Below, piece by piece: positions 49,988 through 60,080 of a DNA stretch of 64,000 nucleotides. Position 1 is the stretch's first letter. Every line of letters starts with the position of its first letter. The notes beneath the pieces are model-generated. The model was not told where the DNA came from and did no database searches. It saw only the letters and a list, made by a program, of their open reading frames with translations. This DNA comes from Huiozyma naganishii CBS 8797 (taxonomy: Eukaryota; Ascomycota; Saccharomycetes; Saccharomycetales; Saccharomycetaceae): the NCBI RefSeq assembly GCF_000348985.1, contig NC_035923.1:1054001-1118000 (forward strand), given 5' to 3'. Position numbers and translations under genes: made by a program.

Positions 49988-52087
49988 TTATTGATAAAGA
50001 GACAGATCCAATGGAACCGTGCTTCCTCCACCACTCGGGTACAATTTCTTGAATCCTTGAAACTTCCGGGGTGCTGGTATCTGTGATGCGTTAATCTCCC
50101 AATTGTACCTTGAGTCATCAATCATGATCTTTTTCCCACCGGAGCCAGCGTTACCATGAGATGATCCGCTGCTCCCATTTGCTGTCAGCGATGAGCCATT
50201 CAATGTATACGCATCTGGCTTGATCTTTGTTGTCGTTGGCGTGGCAGAAGCGAAAAGTCTTTGCTTCAAGTTGTTACCTTTAGTCTCGTCGTGGGAGCCA
50301 TGTGTGGTTGGAGGAGATGCCCGTGACGATGTGTCAGCAGCAGAAGTTTGAGCGGGGGCAGGCGGTGGTGGTGGTGGTACACCCATAGATGACATTGGCG
50401 GAGGAGCTGGTGCTGAAGGAGGTGCCGGCGCACTTGGAGCTGGTGGTGCTGAAGGAGGCGCTGGTGCACTTGGAGCTGGTGGTGCCGGCGCACTTGGAGT
50501 GGGAGGTGCCATGGAGGGTGGTGCTGGTGCACTTGGAGGTGTCGAGCGGTCTGCAATAGAATCATATGGATGGTGGTGACTTACAGCGGACTGTATTTCA
50601 CTCAAGAACGATGAGGATGTTGCTGATGCGCTAGATTTGGGTTGTTCCGTTGCAGATGGAGGTGCAGATGCGGGTATGGGAGGGGCCATTGTTGGAACGG
50701 CGGGTACGCTTGGAGCTGCTGTGCTGGGTATTGGTGGAGCCAGTGAGGCTGGTGTCGATGGGCTGGAAGTGGTAGGCAGCCCTGGTGCCGGTGGTGCCGG
50801 TGCCGATGGAGGCAGAGGTGCTGAAGGTGGTGTTGGTGCCCCCGAGGCATGGCGCAATTTCATTTTCGATTCGATCTCGCCCATGAACGACATACCACTT
50901 GAAGGTGGGCGTGCTGGCGCCGAGTGTTCCTGCGGTTGTGACGGTGTGGTTGAAGCGTCCTGTTCCTTCGCAGTAGTATAGCTGGAATCATTGCTCACTA
51001 CGAATCTGTCGTCTCTCTTCCTTTGGATTTCCGCTAGGAAAGGTAGTGGCCCACCACTTACCGGCGGACTTGTCTGTTGAGCATTAGAGGATGAAGATTT
51101 TGAAGAGGCAACGGGTGGTGCACTTGGTACTCCCATAAGTGGAGCCGGTGGAGGTGGAGGGGTGCCGATGCGGCAGGAAGAGAGGGTGCCGGTGGAGGAG
51201 GAGGAGGTGCCGATGAAGCGTAGGGAAAGAAGGTGCCGGTAAAGGTGGAGGAGGAGGAGCCGATGAAGCTGGGAAAGAAGGCGCTGAGTGGGTGGTGCCG
51301 GTGCCGAGACACTAGGTATAGAAGGCGCCGCAGGCGCTGGGGGTGGTGGAGGAGGTGCTGCAGTACCAGGTACTGGAGGAGCAGACATCTGTGGAATTGG
51401 AGGTGCCGAGGTGGCAAGTGGCTCTTGATTTTGTTTTGATTTGGCACCTCTTGCATTTATCTCTTGTAAGAATGGGAGTCCAGCCGGTGGTGCCCGTGTT
51501 GTATTTGTAGGTAGAGGTGGGGCGCTTGCCGGGATTGGTGGAGCCCCAGTAGGAATCGGTGGAGCCCCAGTAGGAATTGGCGGAGCACCGCCTGGGATCT
51601 GTGGTGCTGAGATCGTACTAGTTGACGAGGTTTTCTTATGGTGGGACTTATTAGAAGGTCTCCCGGTGGGCATTTTCGGTCTTCCCGCAGGGATAGCCGG
51701 GTGTGGTGTCTGAGTTTGATCGCCCCCCACTTTCTGTGGTGAAGAGCCAGTCTTCCCTACATGTTTCAACTTGGGGATCCCACCAGCTAGAATGTCACCC
51801 AACTGTGGTGCCCCTCCCACCATCGTGGGCACCGGTGGTGCTGAAGTTGCTGTTGCAGAAGAAGAAGATGACAAGGGAGGCGCACTGGATGAAGTACTGC
51901 CTCCCGCACCCAATTGCGGTGCACTTCTATCGTTCGTCTCTGCCTTCTTCAACGATCTACCCTTCCTTATATCACCGAGCAACGCATCCCTATTCATCAT
52001 TACCGAGGGGGCCGGTTTTGCCGCTGGCCCGCCCATGGGCCCCGCTGCTGGCGGTGGTGGTGGCGGAGGAGGTGGAGGTCCTGCCAT
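49988..52087 (-). CDS. VRP1: Vrp1, verprolin (yeast WIP)
   Basis: 699 residues (S. cerevisiae 817). Vrp1 binds Las17/WASP, actin and type I myosins at cortical actin patches and in endocytosis. It starts with a proline run and a WH2 actin-binding motif (MMNRDALLGDIRKGRSLKKA, about 30-50), continues with Pro-rich SAPP/PIP repeats and several short WH2-like blocks (LPFLQEIN, LPFLAEIQRKRDD, MSFMGEIESKM, SFLSEIQ), and ends with the Las17-binding region (RYNWEINASQIPAPRKFQG). A segment at about 51160-51300 reads as Leu/His/Arg-rich in this frame, while the neighbouring frames give the expected Pro/Ser repeats, so the frame is scrambled there. Confidence 0.93.
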   Translation of the reverse strand: MAGPPPPPPPPPPAAGPMGGPAAKPAPSVMMNRDALLGDIRKGRSLKKAETNDRSAPQLGAGGSTSSSAPPLSSSSSATATSAPPVPTMVGGAPQLGDILAGGIPKLKHVGKTGSSPQKVGGDQTQTPHPAIPAGRPKMPTGRPSNKSHHKKTSSTSTISAPQIPGGAPPIPTGAPPIPTGAPPIPASAPPLPTNTTRAPPAGLPFLQEINARGAKSKQNQEPLATSAPPIPQMSAPPVPGTAAPPPPPPAPAAPSIPSVSAPAPPTQRLLSQLHRLLLLHLYRHLLSLRFIGTSSSSTGTLSSCRIGTPPPPPAPLMGVPSAPPVASSKSSSSNAQQTSPPVSGGPLPFLAEIQRKRDDRFVVSNDSSYTTAKEQDASTTPSQPQEHSAPARPPSSGMSFMGEIESKMKLRHASGAPTPPSAPLPPSAPAPPAPGLPTTSSPSTPASLAPPIPSTAAPSVPAVPTMAPPIPASAPPSATEQPKSSASATSSSFLSEIQSAVSHHHPYDSIADRSTPPSAPAPPSMAPPTPSAPAPPAPSAPAPPSAPPAPSAPAPPSAPAPPPMSSMGVPPPPPPAPAQTSAADTSSRASPPTTHGSHDETKGNNLKQRLFASATPTTTKIKPDAYTLNGSSLTANGSSGSSHGNAGSGGKKIMIDDSRYNWEINASQIPAPRKFQGFKKLYPSGGGSTVPLDLSLYQ
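51160..51300 (-). repeat. Frame-scrambled proline repeat in VRP1
   Basis: Three imperfect units of 51, 47 and 44 bp, whose lengths differ by amounts not divisible by three. The expected motif (SAP.FP.SSAPPPPP) is carried first in one alternative frame, then in another, then in the main frame again. The ORF stays open throughout because this GC-rich repeat has no stops in any of these frames. Confidence 0.75.
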
Positions 52088-52329
52088 TGTATCTATCTTC
52101 CCCTCTTGTGGAAATTCACGCTACTACGTGTGTACGTACTGGTTGTGCCATTAGTCCCAGCCATAGTTAAGTATCTTAAACATTAATTTTTTTATGCAGT
52201 TGTTCAAGAAGTGACGGTAAGATAGACCCTCACGTATAAAGTGATGTTGTGTGGGTACCACATAAGAGGTGTAGTAGTAGTAGTAGTAGTAGCAGTAGTA
52301 CAGACAGCAAGCACCCAAGAACCTTGACA
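52088..52329. promoter_or_regulatory. Divergent promoter VRP1 / orphan gene
   Basis: 242 bp between the two start codons. It contains a (GTA/TAG)n microsatellite at 52271-52300, about 30 bp before the orphan start. Confidence 0.5.
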
Positions 52330-53082
52330 ATGCACAAATATATCCGGTATTCCGACCTGGACACGGATTCCGATAGTGTAATTGCGTACTGCATTGAGGA
52401 AAGTGCGGCCAAGACGGTATCCCGAGGACCCACCTGTGCAGAGTGGTGTCACCGAGTGCAAAATACCGTGTTGCCTCTTTTAGAAGCGTTGCTTACCACA
52501 GCAAGCGACTCGAGCAGAGCCGTTGACGATCTTGTGATGCAGTACACCTGGTACGACCAGTTGCCCTTTGCGATAGCCGCCGTGACGCAGTGCCAGAACG
52601 CACGGTGCACCGCTGCCGTCGGGGAGCTCACGTACTGGCACTGTCAGTTGCTCGCACGCGGATACAACAACAGAGCGAACAGTGCACGACGCAGCGTCTG
52701 TGAGATGTTGCCCTTCCTGGACAGCGTGCTGCTGCTCAGCGAGTACACGAACGCAGTGACGGAGTCCCTCCACCTGCTGCTTCCCGGACGCAGCCAGGCA
52801 ACGACACAGACACCGACTGCCAAGCGGACTCTACTGCGGTGGCTCACTGCACGGCAGCAGCAGTACGACGAGGCAGCAGCAGCGGAAGCCGCGGCGGCAT
52901 CCGCTGAGGAGCCATTGCAGTCGGTGTCGCAGTCGCGGTGCAGTTCCCGCAGCGGTAACAGCCCGCCGTACGGGAGCGTCGCCGTGGCGCAGATGTTTGT
53001 CAGCGCGTTGGCGGCGGCGGTTCTGGAACCCGGCGGCGGCGACAGCGGCGGGCGGCGCGTTTTACCCGATGCGGGAAAGTGA
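52330..53082 (+). CDS. Orphan GC-rich protein of unknown function
   Basis: 250 residues from ATG 52330; the frame above is open only through a GTG. I do not recognise it. The N-terminus MHKYIRYSDLDTDSDSVIAY is followed by a helical domain with Cys, His and Trp (about 25-165: CAEWCHRVQ, MQYTWYDQLP, YWHCQLLARG, LLLSEYTNAVTESLHLLLPG). An Ala/Glu run follows at about 177-195, then a Ser/Arg/Gly-rich tail with a hydrophobic helix (VAQMFVSALAAAVLE). No signal peptide. GC content is clearly higher than in neighbouring intergenic DNA. It occupies the place between VRP1 and FKS1. Possibly a fast-evolving copy of a known gene; coding status is supported by length, ATG and divergent promoter only. Confidence 0.55.
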   Translation: MHKYIRYSDLDTDSDSVIAYCIEESAAKTVSRGPTCAEWCHRVQNTVLPLLEALLTTASDSSRAVDDLVMQYTWYDQLPFAIAAVTQCQNARCTAAVGELTYWHCQLLARGYNNRANSARRSVCEMLPFLDSVLLLSEYTNAVTESLHLLLPGRSQATTQTPTAKRTLLRWLTARQQQYDEAAAAEAAAASAEEPLQSVSQSRCSSRSGNSPPYGSVAVAQMFVSALAAAVLEPGGGDSGGRRVLPDAGK

Positions 53083-53823
53083 TTGGGCGCGACGCGAAAA
53101 GGGGAACCTGCTGCTGTTGCGCGTTTTCGGTCGCTTCTGCGGAGTCTCGCACCGCAGGAAGAAATCCGCGGAACGCAAAAAAAGAAAGCAAACAAAACAA
53201 ACACCAACAGGGAAACAACGCAGCACCGAGAAACGCGAAATGTAGAATGGAGTCTGTCTTTCGCGCTGGGCAGCACGCTCTCTGTGGGGCTGTTTGCCAA
53301 CCCCACTCCTATACACTACTAGCTTTACTAGCTTCGCCATATAGCATTTACCGAATTACTACGGCCACATAAAGAGCAACTACTTCCCCTCACGCGTGAA
53401 GCAACGCGTAAACAAAATGCTAAAAATAAGTTCTTCTTCTTGCCCTCGAGGAATGTTTCTTTCTCTTCCGCTGTATTTCTTTTTTTTTCTTCTTTCTTCC
53501 CGCTTTTAGAAATGCTTTGGACTAATTGGGGAATTACCACCGTTTTCTTTTTTTTTTCTGCTGCTCGACCTCTTTTCGGGTTCACTGCGGTCGGTTTTTT
53601 TTTTTTTTCTCGAGAATTTTCAGGCTCCGCTTAGGTGAGACCGTCTCGGCTTTATAAAGAACAACAGTTGCAAGTGGACCAGTTGCTTGTCTTTCTTTTT
53701 GATCGGATGGATCTTTTTTCCCTTTAGCCAAGCTTTACGGTTTTTTTTAGCTTTTTGCTGTGTACTTCCTCTTCTTCTTAGATATCTCGCTGCCTGCACT
53801 CGCTTTGAAGCAACCAACCACAA
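53083..53823. promoter_or_regulatory. FKS1 promoter with SCB/MCB cluster
   Basis: 740 bp without a gene. It has SCB-type CGCGAAA at 53093-53099 and 53234-53240, the reverse TTTCGCG at 53259-53265, and MCB ACGCGT at 53392-53397 and 53404-53409. Long T runs lie near 53476, 53550 and 53588. SBF and MBF sites fit the known G1 peak of FKS1 transcription; the T runs probably keep nucleosomes away. Confidence 0.7.
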
Positions 53824-56800
53824 ATGTCGTATAACCACAATGCGATGGATGGTGCGCAGGATCCGAACGGGTACCCGAACCAGGACCCGAACATGCTGGA
53901 CGGCGCGTACCAGCAGGATCCGTACCAACAGCAACATCAACAACAACCTCCGCAACAGGGGCAGGAGTACTACCAGCAGTACGACGACTACGGTCAACCC
54001 ATAAACAATGGGTTCTACGATCAAACGGACTCGTACTCCCAGGACTACTACAATGGCAACAACGGTAACATGCCAGGCCAACCACCCATGATGATGGGTG
54101 ATAACGGCGAGAATTTCTCGGATTTCAGCTCGTATGGACCACCAAGGAACGGTCCCGTGCCAGACGCTAACGGTATGTACCCTCCACCTGGGTCCATGTA
54201 CCAGGACCAACAGTACCCACCTTCGCAGCTCAGCTACGGTGACAACGCGAACGCGTTCCAGTCCTCCTCCGGTGCGTCCACGCCAGCGATGTACGATCCA
54301 AACGCGATAGCTATGGCGCTACCTAACGATCCGTACCCTGCTTGGACCGCAGACTCCCAGGCACCAGTCACCGTCGAGCAAATCGAGGATATCTTCATCG
54401 ATTTGACAACGAGGTTCGGGTTCCAGAGAGACTCGATGAGAAACATGTTCGACCATTTCATGACTCTCTTGGACTCTCGTTCCTCCAGAATGTCCCCAGA
54501 ACAGGCGCTTCTTTCCTTGCACGCGGACTACATTGGTGGGGATACCGCTAACTACAAGAAATGGTACTTCGCCGCGCAATTGGACTTGGATGACGCTGTC
54601 GGGTTCAGAAACATGTCTTTTGGGAAACTGTCCCGTAAGGCAAGAAAGGCCAAGAAGAAGGCCAAGAAGGCGATGAAGGAGGCCATGGAGAACGGGGAGA
54701 ACACAGAGGAGACTCTGGAGAAACTAGAGGGCGATAACTCGCTGGAGGCTGCAGACTTCAGGTGGAAGGCGAAGATGAACTCCTTGACACCAATGGAGAG
54801 AGTCCGCCACATCGCGCTGTACTTGCTGATGTGGGGGGAGGCCAACCAGGTCAGATTCACCTCCGAGTGTCTGTGCTTCATTTTCAAGTGTGGGTTGGAC
54901 TACATCGACTCGCCGTTGGCGCAGCAACGTACGGACCCATTGCCCGAAGGTGATTTCCTGAACAGAATCATCACTCCATTGTACTCGTTCATAAGAGATC
55001 AAGTCTACGAGGTTGTCGATGGCAGATTCGTCAAGAGAGAGAAAGACCATGCAGATGTCATCGGGTACGATGACGTCAACCAACTGTTCTGGTACCCAGA
55101 AGGTATTGCCAGAATCGTCTCCACGGATGAAACGAAATTGATCGATTTGCCAGCAGAGGAAAGATACATGAGACTGGGCGATATAGTCTGGGGCGATGTG
55201 TTCTTCAAGACTTTCAAGGAAACACGTTCTTGGCTCCACATGATCACCAACTTCAACCGTATCTGGGTCATGCACATCTGTATCTACTGGATGTACGTTG
55301 CCTACAACGCTCCAACTTTCTACACGCACAACTACCAACAACTGGTCGACAACCAGCCTTTAGCTGCTTATAGATGGTCCACAGCCGCACTAGGTGGTAG
55401 TGTGGCCGCATTCATCCAATTGGTCGCCACCGTCTGTGAATGGATTTTCGTCCCCAGGAAATGGGCTGGTGCACAACATTTGTCCCGTAGATTCTGGTTT
55501 TTGGTCGGTATCTTTGGTGTCAATTTGGGCCCGATCATCTTCGTATTTGCATATGATAAGGACACCGTTTACTCGACGGCAACTCACGCGGTCGGTGCAG
55601 TCATGTTCTTCGTCGCTGTCGCCACTATCATTTTCTTCTCCATCATGCCTCTAGGCGGGTTATTCACCTCCTACATGCAGAAATCGTCCAGACGCTACGT
55701 GGCTTCTCAAACATTCACGGCGTCGTTTGCCCCCCTGTACGGGTTGGACAGATGGTTGTCGTATTTGGTATGGGTGACAGTGTTTGCCGCTAAATACTCC
55801 GAATCTTACTACTTTTTGATTCTGTCGTTGAGAGATCCAATCAGAATCCTGTCAACCATGACCATGAGATGTACCGGTGAGTACTGGTGGGGGGCAAAGA
55901 TTTGTAAGCATCAAGGTAAGATCACTTTGGGGTTGATGATTGCTACCGATTTCATCCTGTTCTTCTTGGATACTTACTTGTGGTACATTATCGTGAACAC
56001 GATCTTCTCCGTTGGTAAGTCGTTCTACTTGGGTATCTCGATTTTGACTCCATGGAGAAACATTTTCACTAGATTGCCAAAGAGAATCTACTCCAAGATC
56101 CTGGCTACCACTGATATGGAAATCAAGTACAAGCCTAAGGTGTTGATCTCACAAGTTTGGAACGCTATCGTTATCTCCATGTACAGAGAGCATTTACTCG
56201 CTATCGACCATGTGCAAAAACTGTTGTATCATCAGGTGCCATCGGAGATTGAGGGCAAGAGAACTTTGAGAGCCCCAACTTTCTTCGCTTCACAAGATGA
56301 CAACAACTTTGAAACGGAATTTTTCCCAAAGAATTCGGAGGCAGAAAGAAGAATCTCCTTCTTTGCCCAGTCTTTGGCTACCCCTATCCCTGAACCTCTA
56401 CCTGTTGACAACATGCCTACCTTCACTGTATTGACTCCTCACTACGCTGAAAGAATTCTTCTTTCTTTGAGGGAGATTATCCGTGAAGACGATCAATTCT
56501 CCAGAGTTACTCTACTAGAATACTTGAAACAATTGCACCCAGTCGAATGGGAGTGTTTTGTTAAGGACACGAAGATTTTAGCCGAAGAAACTGCCGCTTA
56601 CGATAACAGTGACGAAAATGATTTTGAAAAGGGTGACACTTTGAAAGCCCAAATCGATGACTTGCCATTTTACTGTATTGGTTTCAAATCTGCTGCTCCT
56701 GAATACACTCTGAGAACCCGTATCTGGGCCTCTTTGAGATCCCAAACTTTGTACCGTACAGTCTCTGGTTTCATGAACTACTCAAGAGCTATTAAGTTGC

Positions 56801-59529
56801 TGTACCGTGTTGAAAACCCTGAAATTGTTCAAATGTTTGGTGGTAACGCTGAAGGTTTAGAAAGAGAATTGGAAAAGATGGCCAGAAGAAAGTTCAAGTT
56901 CTTGGTTTCTATGCAAAGATTGGCCAAATTCAAACCTCACGAATTGGAAAATGCTGAATTTTTGTTGAGAGCGTACCCTGACCTGCAAATTGCCTACCTG
57001 GATGAAGAACCTCCTCTACACGAAGGCGAGCAACCTAGAATCTACTCCGCTTTGATCGATGGCCACTGTGAAATTTTGGACAATGGTCGTAGACGTCCTA
57101 AGTTTAGAGTACAATTGTCTGGTAACCCTATTCTGGGTGACGGTAAATCCGATAACCAAAACCATGCTTTGATTTTCTACAGAGGTGAATACATCCAGTT
57201 GATTGATGCTAACCAGGATAACTATTTGGAAGAATGTCTGAAGGTCAGATCTGTTTTGGCTGAATTTGAAGAACTGAACGTCGAACAGGTTAACCCTTAC
57301 GCTCCGGAATTGAAATACGAAGAACAAACCACAAACCATCCAGTTGCCATTGTTGGTGCCAGAGAATATATTTTCTCTGAAAACTCGGGTGTGCTTGGTG
57401 ATATTGCCGCTGGTAAAGAACAAACTTTTGGAACTTTGTTTGCTCGTACTCTATCTCAAATTGGTGGTAAATTACATTACGGTCATCCGGATTTCATCAA
57501 CGCTGCGTTTATGACCACCAGAGGTGGTGTGTCAAAGGCTCAAAAGGGTTTGCATTTGAACGAAGATATTTATGCCGGTATGACTGCTTTATTGCGTGGT
57601 GGTCGTATTAAGCACGTTGAATATTATCAGTGTGGTAAAGGTAGAGATTTAGGTTTTGGTACTATTTTGAATTTCACGACGAAGATTGGTGCCGGTATGG
57701 GTGAACAGATGTTGTCCCGTGAGTACTACTATTTGGGTACGCAGTTGCCTATTGACCGTTTCTTGACATTCTACTATGCTCATCCAGGTTTCCATTTGAA
57801 TAACTTCTTCATTCAAATGTCTCTGCAACTGTTCATGTTGACTCTGGTTAATTTGCATGCTTTGGCTCACGAGTCTATTATTTGTATTTATGACAAAAAC
57901 AAGCCAAAAACGGATATTCTTTACCCAATTGGCTGCTACAATCTGTCTCCGGCTATTGATTGGGTTAGACGTTACACGCTGTCTATTTTCATTGTTTTCT
58001 GGATTGCCTTCATTCCTATTGTTATCCAAGAACTGATTGAAAGAGGTGTTTGGAAGGCCACTCAAAGATTCTTCCGTCATATTTGTTCATTGTCTCCGAT
58101 GTTTGAAGTGTTCGCGGGTCAAATCTACTCTGCAGCTCTGATCAGTGATTTAACCACCGGTGGTGCTCGTTATATTTCGACAGGTCGTGGTTTTGCGACT
58201 TCGCGTATTCCGTTCTCGATTCTATACTCCAGGTTTGCAGGTTCCGCAATTTATATGGGATCTAGGTCTATGCTGATGTTACTGTTCGGTACAGTGTCTC
58301 ATTGGCAAGCTGCATTGTTGTGGTTCTGGGCCTCGTTGTCTGCTCTGATGTTTTCGCCGTTTATCTTTAACCCGCATCAATTTTCGTGGGAAGATTTCTT
58401 CTTGGACTACAGAGATTTCATCAGATGGCTTTCCAGAGGTAACAGCAAGTACCACAGAAACTCCTGGATTGGTTACGTCAGAATGTCTAGGTCTCGTGTT
58501 ACTGGTTTCAAACGTAAGTTACTAGGTGATGATTCCGAAAAGGCTGCTGGTGATGCTGCCAGAGCTGGCAGAATGAACTTGATTATGGCTGAAATTTTCC
58601 CGTGTGCAGTCTATGCTGGTGGTTGTTTTATTGCCTTCACCTTCATCAATGCTCAGACTGGTGTTAGAAACGGCCCTGACGACACTGTGAATTCCGTCCT
58701 AAGAGTTATTATTTGTACATTGGGTCCAATTGCCATCAACCTCGGTATTCTGTTCTTCTGTATGGGTATGTCGTGTTGTTCTGGTCCATTGTTTGGTATG
58801 TGCTGTAAGAAGACTGGTGCTGTTATGGCCGGTTTTGCTCACGGTGTTGCTGTTGTTATCCATATCTGTTTCTTCATCGTTATGTGGGTTTTGGAAGGTT
58901 TCAGCTTTGTAAAAATGCTGTTAGGTGTTATTACCTGTATTCAGTGTCAAAGATTTGTCTTCCAGTGTATGTCTGTGTTGATGTTGACTCGTGAATTCAA
59001 GAACGACAGTGCCAATACTGCCTTCTGGACTGGTAAATGGTATGGTAAGGGCTTAGGCTGGGCTGCATGGACACAACCATCTAGAGAACTTACTGCCAAG
59101 GTTATTGAATTGTCCGAATTTGCTGCTGACTTCGTCCTGGGCCACATCATTTTGATTTGTCACTTGCCATTCCTGCTTATTCCACAAATTGATAGATTCC
59201 ATTCGGTTATGTTGTTCTGGTTGAAACCATCTCGTCAAATCCGTCCTCCTATCTACTCGCTAAAGCAAGCGCGTTTGCGTAAGAGAATGGTAAAGAAATA
59301 CGCCTCGTTATACTTTTTGGTGTTGATCATTTTTGCCGCTTGTATTGTTGGACCAGCAGTTGCATCCTCGCATGTCCACGATATTGGTAAGGGTTTGACT
59401 GGTGTTGCTCACAACCTGTTCCAGCCAAGAAACTTGAGTAACAATGACACTGGTTTGTCCATGTCTACATACTTGAGTCACTATTACACGCATACTATCT
59501 CATTGAAGACGTGGTCTACAATCAAATAA
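53824..59529 (+). CDS. FKS1: 1,3-beta-glucan synthase catalytic subunit
   Basis: 1901 residues (S. cerevisiae Fks1 1876). It makes the main cell-wall glucan from UDP-glucose under Rho1 control. The N-terminus is Gln/Tyr/Pro-rich and cytosolic. The first membrane cluster starts at about residue 485, the large cytosolic catalytic loop is at about 720-1350 (conserved [19 protein letters not shown], then [14 protein letters not shown]), and a second membrane cluster follows. Both echinocandin hot-spot segments read as the wild-type sequence of S. cerevisiae in the core: FLILSLRDP (one conservative difference) and DWVRRYTL. The 5' half prefers C-ending codons and the 3' half T-ending ones, with the change near 56.4 kb. 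FKS1-GAS2-RPL26 order equals YLR342W-YLR344W; whether FKS1 or ohnolog FKS2 is settled only by that order. Confidence 0.97.
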   Translation: MSYNHNAMDGAQDPNGYPNQDPNMLDGAYQQDPYQQQHQQQPPQQGQEYYQQYDDYGQPINNGFYDQTDSYSQDYYNGNNGNMPGQPPMMMGDNGENFSDFSSYGPPRNGPVPDANGMYPPPGSMYQDQQYPPSQLSYGDNANAFQSSSGASTPAMYDPNAIAMALPNDPYPAWTADSQAPVTVEQIEDIFIDLTTRFGFQRDSMRNMFDHFMTLLDSRSSRMSPEQALLSLHADYIGGDTANYKKWYFAAQLDLDDAVGFRNMSFGKLSRKARKAKKKAKKAMKEAMENGENTEETLEKLEGDNSLEAADFRWKAKMNSLTPMERVRHIALYLLMWGEANQVRFTSECLCFIFKCGLDYIDSPLAQQRTDPLPEGDFLNRIITPLYSFIRDQVYEVVDGRFVKREKDHADVIGYDDVNQLFWYPEGIARIVSTDETKLIDLPAEERYMRLGDIVWGDVFFKTFKETRSWLHMITNFNRIWVMHICIYWMYVAYNAPTFYTHNYQQLVDNQPLAAYRWSTAALGGSVAAFIQLVATVCEWIFVPRKWAGAQHLSRRFWFLVGIFGVNLGPIIFVFAYDKDTVYSTATHAVGAVMFFVAVATIIFFSIMPLGGLFTSYMQKSSRRYVASQTFTASFAPLYGLDRWLSYLVWVTVFAAKYSESYYFLILSLRDPIRILSTMTMRCTGEYWWGAKICKHQGKITLGLMIATDFILFFLDTYLWYIIVNTIFSVGKSFYLGISILTPWRNIFTRLPKRIYSKILATTDMEIKYKPKVLISQVWNAIVISMYREHLLAIDHVQKLLYHQVPSEIEGKRTLRAPTFFASQDDNNFETEFFPKNSEAERRISFFAQSLATPIPEPLPVDNMPTFTVLTPHYAERILLSLREIIREDDQFSRVTLLEYLKQLHPVEWECFVKDTKILAEETAAYDNSDENDFEKGDTLKAQIDDLPFYCIGFKSAAPEYTLRTRIWASLRSQTLYRTVSGFMNYSRAIKLLYRVENPEIVQMFGGNAEGLERELEKMARRKFKFLVSMQRLAKFKPHELENAEFLLRAYPDLQIAYLDEEPPLHEGEQPRIYSALIDGHCEILDNGRRRPKFRVQLSGNPILGDGKSDNQNHALIFYRGEYIQLIDANQDNYLEECLKVRSVLAEFEELNVEQVNPYAPELKYEEQTTNHPVAIVGAREYIFSENSGVLGDIAAGKEQTFGTLFARTLSQIGGKLHYGHPDFINAAFMTTRGGVSKAQKGLHLNEDIYAGMTALLRGGRIKHVEYYQCGKGRDLGFGTILNFTTKIGAGMGEQMLSREYYYLGTQLPIDRFLTFYYAHPGFHLNNFFIQMSLQLFMLTLVNLHALAHESIICIYDKNKPKTDILYPIGCYNLSPAIDWVRRYTLSIFIVFWIAFIPIVIQELIERGVWKATQRFFRHICSLSPMFEVFAGQIYSAALISDLTTGGARYISTGRGFATSRIPFSILYSRFAGSAIYMGSRSMLMLLFGTVSHWQAALLWFWASLSALMFSPFIFNPHQFSWEDFFLDYRDFIRWLSRGNSKYHRNSWIGYVRMSRSRVTGFKRKLLGDDSEKAAGDAARAGRMNLIMAEIFPCAVYAGGCFIAFTFINAQTGVRNGPDDTVNSVLRVIICTLGPIAINLGILFFCMGMSCCSGPLFGMCCKKTGAVMAGFAHGVAVVIHICFFIVMWVLEGFSFVKMLLGVITCIQCQRFVFQCMSVLMLTREFKNDSANTAFWTGKWYGKGLGWAAWTQPSRELTAKVIELSEFAADFVLGHIILICHLPFLLIPQIDRFHSVMLFWLKPSRQIRPPIYSLKQARLRKRMVKKYASLYFLVLIIFAACIVGPAVASSHVHDIGKGLTGVAHNLFQPRNLSNNDTGLSMSTYLSHYYTHTISLKTWSTIK

Positions 59530-60080
59530 GCACGGCTTTGTTGTGGTATAGTGGATATTCTTTATCTTTTATGTCTCCTAGCGAGGTGCTTGGGGAAGTC
59601 TAGCGCTACTTGTCCAAAGTTTCATGAATGTTTTTTGTAATCTATATGATATTTATCCCTGAAACACGCTGATACGTAGAGTCTATGTATTTTAGTTATT
59701 AGAGAGTAAACGTTTCTTTTGATTATAGGGTAAGACCCTGTGAGGAACTAAGAACATTGAAATACGGAAGTATATAGAGCCGACATGACTATGTCTACAG
59801 CTCAAATAAGAAAATCAGATTGTTTTACGGATATTGTAGTCACCCATGGATCAACCAACAATATGAAAACCATAATAATAAACCAAAAAAGGTGTTTTTT
59901 TTGTTATTGTCTTCTCTCAGGTTTGAGTACCAAATTACCATGAGCGCGCTTAGTGGTTCTTTCTTATTTAAAAAAGTGAATGTAATTTCAAAATGTCACA
60001 AAATCGGCACAAACGCAAGTTCAACAAGAGGTTCCTCAGTAGATAAAAGCAGGGACACTATCATTTGACCAATTTCAATA
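59530..60080. other. FKS1-GAS2 intergenic region
   Basis: 550 bp, no coding evidence beyond short chance ORFs. In S. cerevisiae GAS2 is sporulation-specific; I did not see a clear MSE (CRCAAAW) close to the start. Confidence 0.45.

Noticed and set aside
52249..52329. Upstream extension of the orphan gene encoding a poly-Ser run
   Set aside because: It opens on GTG and derives from the (TAG)n microsatellite; the first ATG is at 52330.
53620..54210. Antisense ORF rich in Val/Leu over the FKS1 start
   Set aside because: Shadow of the Gln/Tyr/Pro-rich FKS1 N-terminus.
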